From contig JAWZSP010000002.1 of the NCBI GenBank assembly GCA_034401135.1, positions 1,116,001 through 1,180,000 of the forward strand: 64,000 nucleotides of DNA, given 5' to 3'. Origin of the DNA: Volutella citrinella (taxonomy: Eukaryota; Ascomycota; Sordariomycetes; Hypocreales; Nectriaceae). The position numbers and the translations under genes were made by a program. Shown in pieces: positions 35,106 to 47,540 of this stretch (the stretch's first letter is position 1; the number at the start of each line of letters is the position of its first letter). The notes under the pieces were generated by a model that worked only from the letters and a program-made list of their open reading frames with translations, was not told the origin of the DNA and ran no database searches.

Positions 35106-37212
35106 GATGGTCTCGGACACGCGATTCACGTCGAGGTAGGGCGTGCAGGAGAGGGCATTCGAGGATGCAGGAAGGGGCGGCGAAGGTGGGCGTGTGAGCT
35201 CGTTGAGATGTCCGATGTCGAGGCGGCTAAGGTTCGGGCGACGCACATGCCTCGGGTCAGTCGGCCGTGGAGGCCGGCAAACGGTCAATTGGGGTCGCCG
35301 GCACCGAGTTAAGGTGTTCACGTGAGATGATTTACAAATGGACAGTTGCTGCACGAATTCATATGGCAATTCGGCTGCATATTGCCAGATTGCGTTCTAT
35401 TATGCCACCTTCCTTGAGAAATTGCTGTTGTCCAGCGACTTGTGTTGTCTCTCCAGCATTGAAGCCATGGCGTTTGGATCTTCGAAACGGTCGCCAACCA
35501 AACGGTGCCTCCGTCCTCCAATCACTCAGCGCTAAAGTGGGCCGTCTCAAACGGTGACGGATTAGTCCACCGCTTGCCCCAGCCGGTCCGCGCCGTTCTG
35601 CTCAGGACAAGGCAATCCCTTTCAATCCAGCGCGTCGCAAGAGCACGACGAGCTCGAATATTGCCTCCACCAGCCTGCCAGCCTTGTATCCTCCTTCCAT
35701 TGCGACATCACCCACGCCCAGTCTCTCCAGCTGTCCCCAGCCCCGTTGTTACGAGGCCTGCAAGAGCCCGACGCCAGAAGAGAGCTAGGGGTCAAGGGAA
35801 CTCAGCCTGAGTGAGTGAGCAGCGCATCCATCCACCAACCAACCAACCAGCACCTGTTTCGCATCACATCGCCCGACCCAGGGACTGTACTGTACAGTAC
35901 GTGTACGCCGATATCAATTGGCCTCGATTTTTTGGGCGACCTGGGACCTGGTCGCTGGCCTATGACAAGGCGGCTGGCTTGCGCCAAACAGAAGCACTGC
36001 GTCTTGCCCTGCATCAGTTGACCGAGTATTGGCTTCTCCGACTTCCGACTGGACGGCAGCGAGCGACACGCAGGCGCATTTATTGCATTGCACGAGGCCA
36101 ATTGGCGAAACTGCCCCCCCTTTTTGACGATTCGTTTGTGACAGGTGAGTTTTGTCATTTCTTGGTTCCGTTGTTTGCATTCATCTTGTTGGTCAATCAA
36201 GCCATGGCGTCTTGTCCCGTTGCACTGCATATTCTCCCAAAGCCTCTCGCTGCGCCCAAAGCAAAAGATTCTTTGCAACCCGCGGCCCGTCTCCCGTCTC
36301 CCCGCAACGGGTACGGCAGTTCCAAGCCGAGTTGCAGTCCTCCATCTAAAGGTGTTGAAGTCGACACCCACCAGCGCAGTGCGGCGATCAAAATGCCATC
36401 AGCCAGATCCCAGGGTACCTCCAGTGGCACCTAGGCGACACACGGCAAGCGCCATTCCTTGCAGTTTCGCGATGCTCAGCAGCGTGCTGCGAGTTGAGTA
36501 AGATGCGGCCCCAGACTAGGTAGCTGCCGTGTTGGAGTGTTGGGGTCTTGGCCTATTGTTCATGGTCCAATCCGGACACTGGGAACCGCCTGGTCCAACA
36601 AGCAATCAAGCCCAGAGCAGTGATAGTTTGGTTTAAAATTAAACGCCAGCCTATCATATCCTATCTATCTGTCCCTCTCTTGTCCGCAGTCAGTGCTGCG
36701 ACCGGGGTGATGGCTTCCTCCGTTCACAGTCGGACTCTGGAGCGAGTAGTAGGCGTCACCAAGAGCGGGCGCATGCTATCTGTACGGCACAACCACACGG
36801 GACGGCAAGGCTCGGCCCCAGCCCCAGCGACAACATGTCGCCAGCAGACGAATATCCTAATGTGCCCTGTCCCGTGGCCAGTCAGCAGCGGCACTGTCAC
36901 TCCCGGCGGCTTGGCTGACCAGTGACCGTGGTGGTGGTGGTGGTGTCCCGGCTTGGCCCCAAGTTTGGCTGCCGCGCCAAAAATCCCCAAGTCCAACCGC
37001 AAGCTTATTTCAACCTCTCCTGTCACCAGCACTTGCCCTCCCATCATCTGCTTCCTTGCATTCACTGCCCCGCCGACCGCGCGCCACCCGCTCAACTCCC
37101 CTCCTACAACCCTGGATCCCACCCATCCTGCTCAATTGCCGCCATCCCGCCGCCCTTCATTCAATTCATTCCGTATCAAATCCCCCGTCTGCCAGTGCGG
37201 CCTCTCACACTC
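35106..37212. other. 2.1-kb intergenic region between divergent genes
   Basis: Divergent promoters of the peroxin gene and ies2. A 207-codon plus-strand frame (35811-36434) has low-complexity content and no domain, so I do not call it. A short GTG/GGT-rich run occurs at 36931-36944. Confidence 0.55.
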
Positions 37213-38575
37213 ATGCCCATGGCGTCTCGGCCGCGTCGCTCGGCCGCCACCAAGGCCAATGAGGTCATTTCCGTTCACGCCAGGTGGGCTGACTCCCCAG
37301 AAAGAAGCGACCGTAGCACCATGGCCTCTCGCCGATCAGGCCGCAATTCGGGCGTGTCCCGCGATGTCCGCGAGTCTCCAGACGACTCGAGTCTCACCGT
37401 AAGGGGCCCCTCCAGCAGACGTCAATCGGGACGCAGTGGACGGGCATTCCAGGGCGGCGAGATTGTCGAGGGAAAGCGAAATCGCGGTGCCAAGAAAAGT
37501 TATGTTGTTGACTCGAGCCCCGAAGAGGACGAGGAAGAGGAGGAGGAGGAGGATGAGATTGAGGTGGGAGAAGAAGAGGATGATGATGAGGACGAAGACA
37601 TGGACGCCGAGGGTGAGGAGATGGATGTCGACGCTGAGGGCGAGGAAGATGCCGATGGCGACGTTGACATGGATCTCACTCCTGCGCCCCCCACTATCAG
37701 AGTCTCCAAGCCTACCCGGTCAAAGCCAGGAGCGAGGGCAGCCGCCTCTAGAGTCATCCCTGACGACGATGACGACGACGACGATGATGATGATGACTTG
37801 AGCGACCCGGCTGATAGCGATGCTGGCGACCAGACGCTAGGCCTCGGCGACGAGACAATGAACGATGAGGATGCCGAGGGAGAGGAGATTGAAGTCGCAG
37901 GCCAGGAAGGCGATGAAGAAGAGGAAGATGAGGAAGACGAGGAGGAAGAAGAGGAGGAGGAGGAAGGCGGAGATGGAGATGCAGATGGAGATGTAGAGCT
38001 TGGCAGCGACGAGGAGCTCGACTTGACCAAGATGACCAAGCGCCAACGGGCAAGGTTTGAAGAAGAGCCCCAACAGCACATGAAATTGTCGGATGGTAAG
38101 AAGCCAACTTGGAGAGCCCCAAACGATACCATGACTGACCTTGGGACTACAGAGGTGCAAGCAAAGAAGGTCTTTACCGCCGAAGAACTCTCGATGCGAC
38201 GACAAGAAATGGCCCGTCGCCGCCGCAACCTCAGCGACAAGCGCAATGAGGAGGTCAAGGTAAGCCTGCTTTCAACTTTCAACATTATTGCACAGTTGAT
38301 TGTGTTGGGAAGCTAACAATGATTTATAGATGGAAACTATCAACAAGCTACTCAAGAAGCAGGCCCCCAAGGTCAACCGCAAAGCCGCCGCTAATGGCGA
38401 AGCGACCGCCGCCGACGGTAGCCCATTGCCCAACCCTATGCTGATCCGCTGGGTCAGCAACAAGAACGGCGTCAAAGTATCGGTGCCGAGCGAGATGCTA
38501 GAAAGCCCAGCCGGCAAGGTGTTTGGTGGCGGCCCTGGACTCTCATCCGGCAAGATGGTTGAGGAGGTCGCCTAG
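37213..38575 (+). CDS. ies2: INO80 chromatin-remodelling complex subunit Ies2-like
   Basis: Exons 37213-38259 and 38330-38575 (70-nt intron with GCTAAC branch site) encode 430 residues. Ies2 activates the Ino80 ATPase during nucleosome remodelling in the nucleus. The C-terminal PAPA-1-like region is clear: LTKMTKRQRARFEEE, RRQEMARRRRNLSDKRNEE, INKLLKKQAPK across the splice junction, and MLIRWVSNKNGVKVSVP. The N-terminal half is basic then strongly acidic, including an uninterrupted run of eight Asp followed by Leu and long Glu stretches encoded by GAG/GAA/GAT triplets; such tracts vary in length between strains. Start choice lies between ATG 37213 (MPMASRP) and ATG 37219, two codons later. 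The frame remains open upstream but the sequence there looks like leader. Confidence 0.85.
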
Positions 38576-39751
38576 AGCAACAGGCCTCAGGCAGGAACCT
38601 CGGGCAGGAACATTGGGCAACGTGAGGGGCGAGGTGAGGCGGACGGCGTGGGAGGCGGGGAGCAGCAATTTGCAGTCAGGAACCGGCTTCGTCACAAAGT
38701 TTTAAAATCGTCTGCAAAAAGAAATTGGGAACAAAGAGTGATCAGGGCCTGGGAGTTGGAGTCATCTTGAGTTTTACTTTTGTCATTTCGTCGATGGCGT
38801 CTCGTCTTAACGAACGTAGTTTTCGGAGATAGGTACCTACCTGATGTAGACAAATCAATGGAATCATTTCCAGTCTCCGATATAATATGGGTACTAGAGA
38901 AACATATGGCAGCCCGGGGAAATACAATATGCTATTGGCTTTCAACCTAATGATGGTCCTGTCGACGGTATGACTGTTTTTGTGTAAGCCGCGACTGGTG
39001 GCCAGCGGCGGTTGCCGTCACGTAGCAGGTTTTCGAGGCAGTAAGAAAGCGTATAAGACACCCAGGACGGACAGGAGAGTTCCTGACGGTTTCTCCGATG
39101 CTGCGGGCTGCTTTGGGTTCGTGGGGCAACCTGCCGCTGGCTGAGGTCGTGGTGAAGGCTCATCCAGGTCACTCCCAAATCACTCCCCACAAGAGCGCGG
39201 CCTCCCCCCCTCTTCCCCAGCATCTGAAGGCATGGTGAGAAGTTGCGCTTTCCATTACCTGCTTCCCCCAGCCATTTGACTTTTCAAGGCTGATTGCGAG
39301 CAAATTTGTTCCTGCCGTCTGAGTACTTAGGGCGTGCCCCCCTCGCCCTCGTCGTTTTTCTTCTCCTTCTCATCCCATTCGTGAAGCCATTCGCACAGAG
39401 ATTCATCTACTCCTGACTCCCATCGCCGTTTTGACTTCTATTCTATTCTATAAGCATCACTCTACAAGAACTGCCCCAGCTTTCATCTCTTCTTTCTATT
39501 GCCAAGTCGCAAACAGCTTCAAAAAGCAGCCTTTGAGGAACGAGGGCGTTTCAAGGCATCCGTTTCATTCACCCAAGGACCAGCCCCCTCGCTCTCTGCA
39601 AACACGAGGGCTCACGAATCATCCCAAGTTTCTACTGGTAGGCAAACACTCCTCCAAGGCGTTGCATCTCAATCACCACTGACCATCGTCGTTCTCTGGC
39701 TTCCTAGGTGCTCCCAAACATCTTCCAAACCACAAAAGCGAGCACTCAACC
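38576..39751. other. intergenic region
   Basis: 3' flank of ies2 and 5' region of the next gene. From about 39.3 kb it is C/T-rich leader-like sequence. A possible leader intron runs from CTG|GTAGGC near 39650 to CCTAG near 39708. No gene seen. Confidence 0.5.
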
Positions 39752-41848
39752 ATGTCTGAACACGCAAACCAGTTCAACATCCCCAACATGGCTCCTGGCG
39801 CGTCCCCTCAGCACCAAGCTCAGGGAAATGCCTTTTTCTCCGCGCAACAGCAGCAGCAGCAGCAGCAGCAGCCGGGCATGGTAAGCAAACCCCCAGGGTG
39901 CCTCTCCAAGGGGACAACGCAAACTAACCTCTCACAGACTTTCGCGGCGCAGCCAAACGCCATGCCAACCCCCATGAACCAGCCGGATTCCATTGGGGCT
40001 GGCCAGTTCGGCTGGCCCAAGACAAACAACTTTGCTATGGATAACTTCATGGCTGCAAACCCAGATGCCCAGCAGCTTCAGCGGTTTCAGCAGCAGCAGC
40101 AGATGTTCAACCACCTCCTGGCTATGCATACACCTCAAATGGGTGGTAATCGGCCCATGGCGTTCATTGATCCGACTGGGGGTCACTCTGTCGTCCCTCC
40201 TCCTGCCAATCAAGGCCATGCTGCGCAGAACATTGCACCAGGAAACATGGGCCAGCGAGTTTGCTTCCCGCAGACCTGGACTAACGGCTTCCAAAACAAC
40301 ACCATGCGGTCCAATACACAAGCCCACAGCCAGCAGGCCAGCACCGGTCATCAAGCACAAGCCCATCATCAGGCCCAAGTCCATCACCAAGCGCCCACTC
40401 AGCAGACTAGCACCCGTCCCCGAGTCCAAGCCAAAGCCAAGGCTCGAACCCCTTTCAAGCGGAATCCCAACCCCGGCTCTCCGGCCAAGACTATAACGTT
40501 GGCGTACGGCCCAGATGATGACCCGAGAATTGAGGAAGACGAGTTTGACTACACAGCCGCAACGTATCGGGGCTTCCAGCCCTACAGCACCGCCGATGCT
40601 TGGGACGAGTCCCTCCGTCGAGCTTTCCTTAGGGGTGCCCATGGCACCGCCGGGCATGCTGGCCGTGTGCTTGCCCGCGAATTCCTCGCCAATGGCCGGC
40701 TCTTTGGAGCCAAAATCGAGATCCCTGGCGGCACGACCAAGGAGGCCTTTGCTAGCAAGATCGAGGCGACAATGGCCGAGTATACCAGCTGGGATGCCCG
40801 CATTGTGCCCAGCCTCGTGGCCGCGAAGATCCGTGGCCGCATTGTTGAAACCTACCCCAAGCTCTATAAAGAAAGCATGCTGCCAAAGCCCGTCGAGGCG
40901 AAGAAGCGGTCCGCGGCCGCCATGGAGCAGAGTTCTCCTCAGAACAACGCCGCTCAGAACAGCACCAAGAAGCGAAAAGTCTACAACAGCCGCGCCAAGA
41001 CCTCTCCTGCTGCAGAGCCTTGTGCTGCCGGCAACGGCCAAAAGGCTCAGAAGATGAGCCGTGACGATTCCCAGGGCAAGTCCAAGGACAGTTTCACACT
41101 GACTGGCGTCACCCGAAGTATCCGCTTCGGCAACGTCAGCACACTGAGCTACCAGTGCTCCGATGGCCAGTTCCGCGTGCTCGAAGGCGCAATGCTGAAG
41201 GGCGCCGAAGAGCGAACCAACGACCTCTCGGTCGCCGCGAGCAACCCCTCCGTTTCTCCCTCTAGCGACACAGCTCCGAAAAGCGGTACCCCTACCTCTT
41301 CTGAAACCACAGTTAGCTTGCCCGAGGAAGAAGCTACTTCATCTGCTCAACCTGCCAAAGATGGAACCTCGGATGCTGTCGCGGTCAGTGATGCCAACGC
41401 CATCGATGCTCCTCGTCAAGATGCCAGCGCCATCGATGCTCCTTGTCAAGAGGATGCCATGTCGCTCTTCGGACAAGACGTAATGGGCGAGGCAAACGAT
41501 AACGCCTTCTTTACCAATTTGGACAGCCCGGAGGTCCCCAATGCTGCTGCTTCCTCGGATACCCTCTCATTCACTGAGCTCCCCACTCTCGGCGACCAGA
41601 CCGGCTCGTTCGATGACTCCGGATTTGAGTGGCTCAGTGACGAGGGCCGGGAGGCTCTCGGACTCGACCAACCGGTGCCACAACTCGATGCGTGCAGCTC
41701 TGATAACGACGTGTTGTTCCCCATAACGCCCCCCATGGAGGAAGAGCTGCGCAAGCCGGTGACCGTGGTAGCAGGTGAGGAAGAGGAAGATCCGATGGAG
41801 ACGGAGAGGAGGGTTCTCCTCTTGGCAAGTATCCATGAGAGTGGTTAA
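39752..41848 (+). CDS. Gln-rich putative nuclear protein, function unknown
   Basis: Exons 39752-39880 and 39938-41848 give 679 residues. The 57-nt intron has an ACTAAC branch site and CACAG acceptor but is a multiple of three and stop-free, so unspliced mRNA would give 698 residues. The N-terminal third is rich in Gln, Asn, Pro and Met with an almost pure run of nine Gln from CAG codons, and a second QQQQ stretch. A more conserved-looking middle block (YGPDDDPRIEEDEFDYTAAT, then AWDESLRRAFLRGAHG and YTSWDARIVPSLVAAKIRGR) is followed by TKKRKV (386-391), an SV40-type nuclear localisation signal. The C-terminal part is acidic and Ser/Asp-rich, like an activation region, and contains a short duplicated segment (DAPRQDASAIDAPCQED). 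No DNA-binding domain is recognised. A transcriptional co-regulator is a guess. Confidence 0.75.
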   Translation: MSEHANQFNIPNMAPGASPQHQAQGNAFFSAQQQQQQQQQPGMVSKPPGCLSKGTTQTNLSQTFAAQPNAMPTPMNQPDSIGAGQFGWPKTNNFAMDNFMAANPDAQQLQRFQQQQQMFNHLLAMHTPQMGGNRPMAFIDPTGGHSVVPPPANQGHAAQNIAPGNMGQRVCFPQTWTNGFQNNTMRSNTQAHSQQASTGHQAQAHHQAQVHHQAPTQQTSTRPRVQAKAKARTPFKRNPNPGSPAKTITLAYGPDDDPRIEEDEFDYTAATYRGFQPYSTADAWDESLRRAFLRGAHGTAGHAGRVLAREFLANGRLFGAKIEIPGGTTKEAFASKIEATMAEYTSWDARIVPSLVAAKIRGRIVETYPKLYKESMLPKPVEAKKRSAAAMEQSSPQNNAAQNSTKKRKVYNSRAKTSPAAEPCAAGNGQKAQKMSRDDSQGKSKDSFTLTGVTRSIRFGNVSTLSYQCSDGQFRVLEGAMLKGAEERTNDLSVAASNPSVSPSSDTAPKSGTPTSSETTVSLPEEEATSSAQPAKDGTSDAVAVSDANAIDAPRQDASAIDAPCQEDAMSLFGQDVMGEANDNAFFTNLDSPEVPNAAASSDTLSFTELPTLGDQTGSFDDSGFEWLSDEGREALGLDQPVPQLDACSSDNDVLFPITPPMEEELRKPVTVVAGEEEEDPMETERRVLLLASIHESG

Positions 41849-43711
41849 GAAGAAGTTGAAAGAATCCAACTCTCATGGCTTAGGGGGGGAGGGAGACGAG
41901 AAGCAGCAACCAGGAGGGAATGTATCGGCAACAATGTTCCCACTGACAGACGACGAGTTGGCAGTGTTTCGGTATCTGATTTGAATAGGGCCAGAGGCTC
42001 GGAAGCGGTTTTTTACATTGATTTTGATGCAGTTTTTGTTTATTTGCGCTGTCGAATGGCAGGTGTGGGCATGCAGCTGCCCATTGTTCTGGCGGTTGTT
42101 GCTCACAATCAAGTTGGCGTCTTTTCACTGCAAGATACCCACAGCGCTCAGAGTGTGGCATTGGTCAGACCCGGCCACAAGGGTCAAATAATGGAGATAG
42201 AAAAAATGTAAACATTCTTATCATAAGGTGCCCAACCAATGCATTGTTGTGTGACCCATTCCTGGTGTACGTGTGGTTCAATTGCCCACAGAATTCGAGG
42301 ACACCATTTAATCTTGATGCTTTGACATTTCGCATGTGAATCCATTGTGGCTCCTACGTACAGTACTACGTACTGCGTATTCCCTGTAAAAGTCTTGTCT
42401 CCTGCCCCGGCCGAGAGTTACAGGGGCGATAATTTCCGGCCGGCTAGATCGGTCTCGACGAGACGTGTAGGGGCAGGGTTCAAAAGTGAAATACCAAGCC
42501 GGGGCGGTGAGCAGATGTAGCAAAGAATTCGACGCGAGGCCTTTTTTTTCTTCATCCTTTGTGGCATGCTGCGTGGAGAAGCAGACTAGCCAATTCCTTG
42601 GGACAAGGCAGAAGGGGTGAACGGCATCCAAGGAAAAAGAGCAGCTGAATTAGGATGATGCCTAGGAAACAAGCATCATGTACAGCTTGGACCAATATTC
42701 GTTTGTCGTACGTCGGGCCGCTCTCGATAGTCTAGGGTAATGAATGGACGTCTTCAAGGACAATTAGGGGCATTGGCGTTGCACTACGCCGGAGAGAGCA
42801 GGTGGGCTGCGCGCCTGGGCATGGACCTGGGCAGGGACATCCATGGAGGGGTCGTCAAGGCCGCTGTGGCATAGGGGGCGAGCCACTGTCTTCTTGTCAC
42901 TCTGGCTGACAGCCGCCTCCACTGTCATCTTGGGCCAGGACTGATGAAAGGCCTAGGGGCGTTTTGCTGATTGGCGACAGACGTCATAAGCCTATCACGG
43001 CCCTCGAAATGCTGGCAGCCTGCCAACAGCCAGCCTCAATGGCAGCTGGAGCACCCGCACCTTAGGCAATAGGCAGTCGGCACTATCCAATGCCCTATGT
43101 CGTTGCCTGGGGCCATCTCCGGCCCCATAAGAAGCTCGGGGGGTCTCCCATGGTTTAAGGCCAAGTTGCATTCCGAGTCCCCTGCGTCGATACACTCTGT
43201 CCAAGCTCTCTCCGTCCCGTTTCTTCATCATCCAGACCCCGGACAAAGACCTAGACCTAGTCCGAGAGCCCAGCCTACCTAGAAGTGCCCGTCCCTGAAC
43301 ACACCGGCACTAAAACACCCGCGGCTTGTCAAATAAAGGCCCCCAAGCGAAGAACAGCGTGAACCACTGCCCCCGTGCCGCCTGCAGCAAGGCTCAGCCA
43401 GTGGAGGTCCTCTGCACCACGCACAGTACACCACCCACCAAGTACCCCCTAGGGCCTCTGCAAGCTAAGAGGTACTTACCCCTCAGCACGCACGGCGTTA
43501 CACGGGTTAAGGTGCGAAGACACACTGCCTGCCAACAAGTCCTAAGTGGCACTAACCTATCGCCAGAGCCGCGCATTCTCTCCCTCTCCACACATCCCAC
43601 ACCTCAACGGCAACCAACTTCACCTTCTCTCACCACCACTCGTGTCGTCCGCCACCCTCAAGCATCCCGTCGAGCCCGCCCAAAGCCTTTGCCGAAGCCA
43701 ACATCGCCGCC
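41849..43711. other. 1.9-kb intergenic region
   Basis: No gene seen. It includes a palindromic GTACAGTACTACGTACTG-like patch near 42359-42376 and, close to the Rab gene, a C/T/A-rich leader. Confidence 0.55.
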
Positions 43712-44725
<1,014 letters not shown>

Positions 44726-45611
44726 GCCCGCCCCGGAGGCCGCCTTCACACACGGAAGCGATTTGGGGGAGGGTTACTAGGCGTCTCGTTTGTCCCCGGA
44801 AATGCTCGTCACATACCGTATGGAGAGAGTCGAGGAGACAAGGAATCGTGATACGTCTTTTTTGATATCAGAAGGCGCGGTTACTTCGGCTTTCCTTTGT
44901 TCTTGTTTGTCATGATGGTTGTTGGCTGAGGCTGATGTGTTCCGACGATCGCTGCGACATGGTCATTTTACGTAGCTGAATGAATCATTAATGCTCAACA
45001 TGTTGATGCTGCTTTCTACGTGATGGGGTTGCATGCCATTCGGGCGGAGCATGTCTCCTCTGTTTTGTGGCTCCCTCCCTGCACCCGACAGCTCGTCAAT
45101 GGATGTGCTGTCTCTTGTCGTGGAACCTAGGGTCATTGCCTGGGCTCCTGCGACCGGCCACGAGCGTGATGGCATAATTCGTGTCTTCTAGGATGTGTGG
45201 GCATGTTGGAGCCGCTGCGGCATTGGGGTGGGCTCGAGACAGACCTGGGTTCCCATCTTGCATCCGTGGATATGCGACTTCACACCGAGTTTCTGCCCTG
45301 GGTCTGGCCGCGGTACTGCGCAGCCCATACTCCAGGTGAGCAACTGTGCCCTCCACTTGTTAGTGCGGGCATCTCGCCTTGGAGCTGAGATGGCGGAGTG
45401 CTGGCCAGGGCGCAGGGGTGGCTTGTGCCCCACTCTGCCGATAAGAATTGACCCAGGCTTATCGCCCCGGAGAAAATCTACCGCCGACCAAAATTTTTGG
45501 AAACCGCCCACCATTGCCCAAGACAGCCAGCTGCGAAGCCTCATTTGCGACAAGCCGCCGACCCCGACGACGACTGCAACGACCGACACGCGACAGGCCC
45601 CGGAAACCACA
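44726..45611. other. intergenic region
   Basis: 3' flank of the Rab gene and 5' region of brx1. No further gene seen. Confidence 0.6.
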
Positions 45612-46678
45612 ATGGCTGTATACAAGGCTCTCTCAAAATCAAGCGCCTCCAAGGCCGAGGCGTCCAGCAATGGCCCCACCCGCAAGAACAAGCAGAGGGT
45701 TCTCATCCTGTCCTCTCGAGGTGTCACGTACCGGTAGGCATTCACTTTGCATGTTTCTGTCATGCCTGCGCCCTAGGCCGCGAATTAAGGGATAGGACTA
45801 ACGTCTAATTTACAGACACCGCCACCTCTTGAACGACATTGCGTCGATGCTCCCCCACAGCCGCAAAGATGCCAAGTTCGACTCCAAGACGAAGCTGTAC
45901 GAACTCAACGAGCTCGCTGAGCTTTACAACTGCAACAACATCATGTTCTTTGAGGCACGAAAGGGCAAGGATCTTTACCTGTATCTGTCGAAGCCTCCTA
46001 ACGGTGTGACGATCAAGTTCCACCTCCAGAACTGTACGACCCCGAAACGCCCAGTTGCCTAGGATGCCGAATTGGCAGCGCTAACAAGCAGCAGTGCACA
46101 CTATGGAAGAGCTACACTTCACCGGTAACTGCCTGAAGGGCTCAAGACCCATTCTGTCATTCGATGCCGCCTTCGAGACCCAACCCCACCTCCGAATCAT
46201 GAAGGAGCTCTTCACCCACGTGTTTGGCGTGCCCGAAGGCGCCCGCCGCAGCAAGCCCTTCATTGACCACGTCATGGGCTTCACCTACGCCGACGGCAAG
46301 GTCTGGGTGCGAAACTACCAGATCAGCGAGGTCGAGGCTGCCAAGGACAAGGAGGACGAGGAGGACGAGCCCGCGGCGGCCAAGTCGGGAAGCAAGGACA
46401 CGGACCTCAACCTGGTCGAGATCGGCCCCCGCTTTGTCATGACGCCCATCGTGATACAGGAGGGCAGCTTCGGAGGGCCCCTGCTGTACCACAACCGCAC
46501 CTTTATCTCGCCGAACCAGGTTCGCGCCGACCTCCGGAGGAGCAAGGCGTCCAAGCACAACGCCCGTGCGGAGCAGACGGTGGAGCGGCTGGCCAAGAAG
46601 GGTGACCTGGGTCTGCGATCCCAGGGCGGCCAGCGAACGGCCAAGGATGATCTGGATACCAAGATGCTGTTCGCATAG
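45612..46678 (+). CDS. brx1: ribosome biogenesis protein Brx1
   Basis: Exons 45612-45733, 45816-46033 and 46095-46678 (introns 82 and 61 nt) encode 307 residues, close to yeast Brx1. The protein is a Brix-domain factor needed for early 60S (27S pre-rRNA) assembly in the nucleolus. Signatures are the start RVLILSSRGVTYRHRHLLND, the FFEARKGKDLYLYLSKPPNG block, FTGNCLKGSRPILSF, and the C-terminal IVIQEGSFGGPLLYHN followed by FISPN. An acidic insert (KDKEDEEDEPAAAK) lies near 230. The C-terminal tail is basic. Frame continuity across both introns restores the invariant Arg and the Leu before HTMEELHF. Confidence 0.95.
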
Positions 46679-47540
46679 GCTTGTTGATACCCGTCGACCC
46701 TCTGATTTTGGTGGCTGTCAAGAACAAAAGTATTGGGATGGGGTACTGGAGTTTATGGGGCATTATACAGTTCCGTCATTGCGAGAATGATTTAAAAAGG
46801 AGACCATTGTGCTTTATTTTGCGCACTTGCCGCGCTGTTCCTACCTCGGTGCCACCCCAGCTTGTCCGTAGTCGCAGTAATTCAATTTATTGACACCCGA
46901 TTGACTCATCTCTGTTGTTGCCGGGGTCGAGGTACCTGGCGCATTGCATCATATGGGCGCCGGCAAATGTTCGGCGCCCCGTTATCAGTACGCGACTCAT
47001 CCCCCGTGTCAGTCACAGCTCTCCTCCCCCTTACAAACCTGGATCTTCCACCAACATTGTTTGCAGCAGCATCCTGACAAGGGCACAGCGGCAATGCCCT
47101 CATCTTCACCTATGGAGAAGCCCTCACCCTCACCACCAATGCGCAAGAGCGCCCCTACCACTGTTTCAAGCCCCAAGGTCGGGGTGGTCGCCAAGTAAAC
47201 CTTTGGCATCACACGCCCTGGGTGCCAAAACACTCGAGGCGCTTCGGGAGCCATAGCTCCTTTCTCTCACTCTCACTCTCACCTCTGCAACCTAAAGACC
47301 TGCGACGTTCTCGCATATATTTGAAGCATTAAGATAACGCGCTGCTCGGGTAAGGATCTGGAAGCGAGATTGCTGAATTCCCAAAGCTTACAATGATGCC
47401 AGCATCACACATGGCAGTTCTCATCGCCTAGCAACAATACTAGGAGATCGTGATTTTTGCACCAAGAGCATAGCTTTCTTGTTGCAATCTTGAGCCTTTC
47501 TGTTTTAGCACTCGTCAACGAGAGACACCACCTCACCCCT
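46679..47540. other. intergenic region
   Basis: 3' flank of brx1 and leader of the F-box gene. Short frames on both strands lack motifs; no gene called. Confidence 0.6.

Noticed and set aside
35811..36434. 207-codon plus-strand frame between the peroxin gene and ies2
   Set aside because: No recognisable domain, mixed composition and poor codon pattern; it sits in the divergent promoter region. It is long for chance, but nothing supports it.
37500..38285. Ser-rich 261-codon antisense frame
   Set aside because: Direct complement of the Asp/Glu triplet tract in ies2.
39932..41041. 369-codon antisense frame over the Gln-rich gene
   Set aside because: Reverse shadow; no domain, and the sense frame has a nuclear signal and splice sites.
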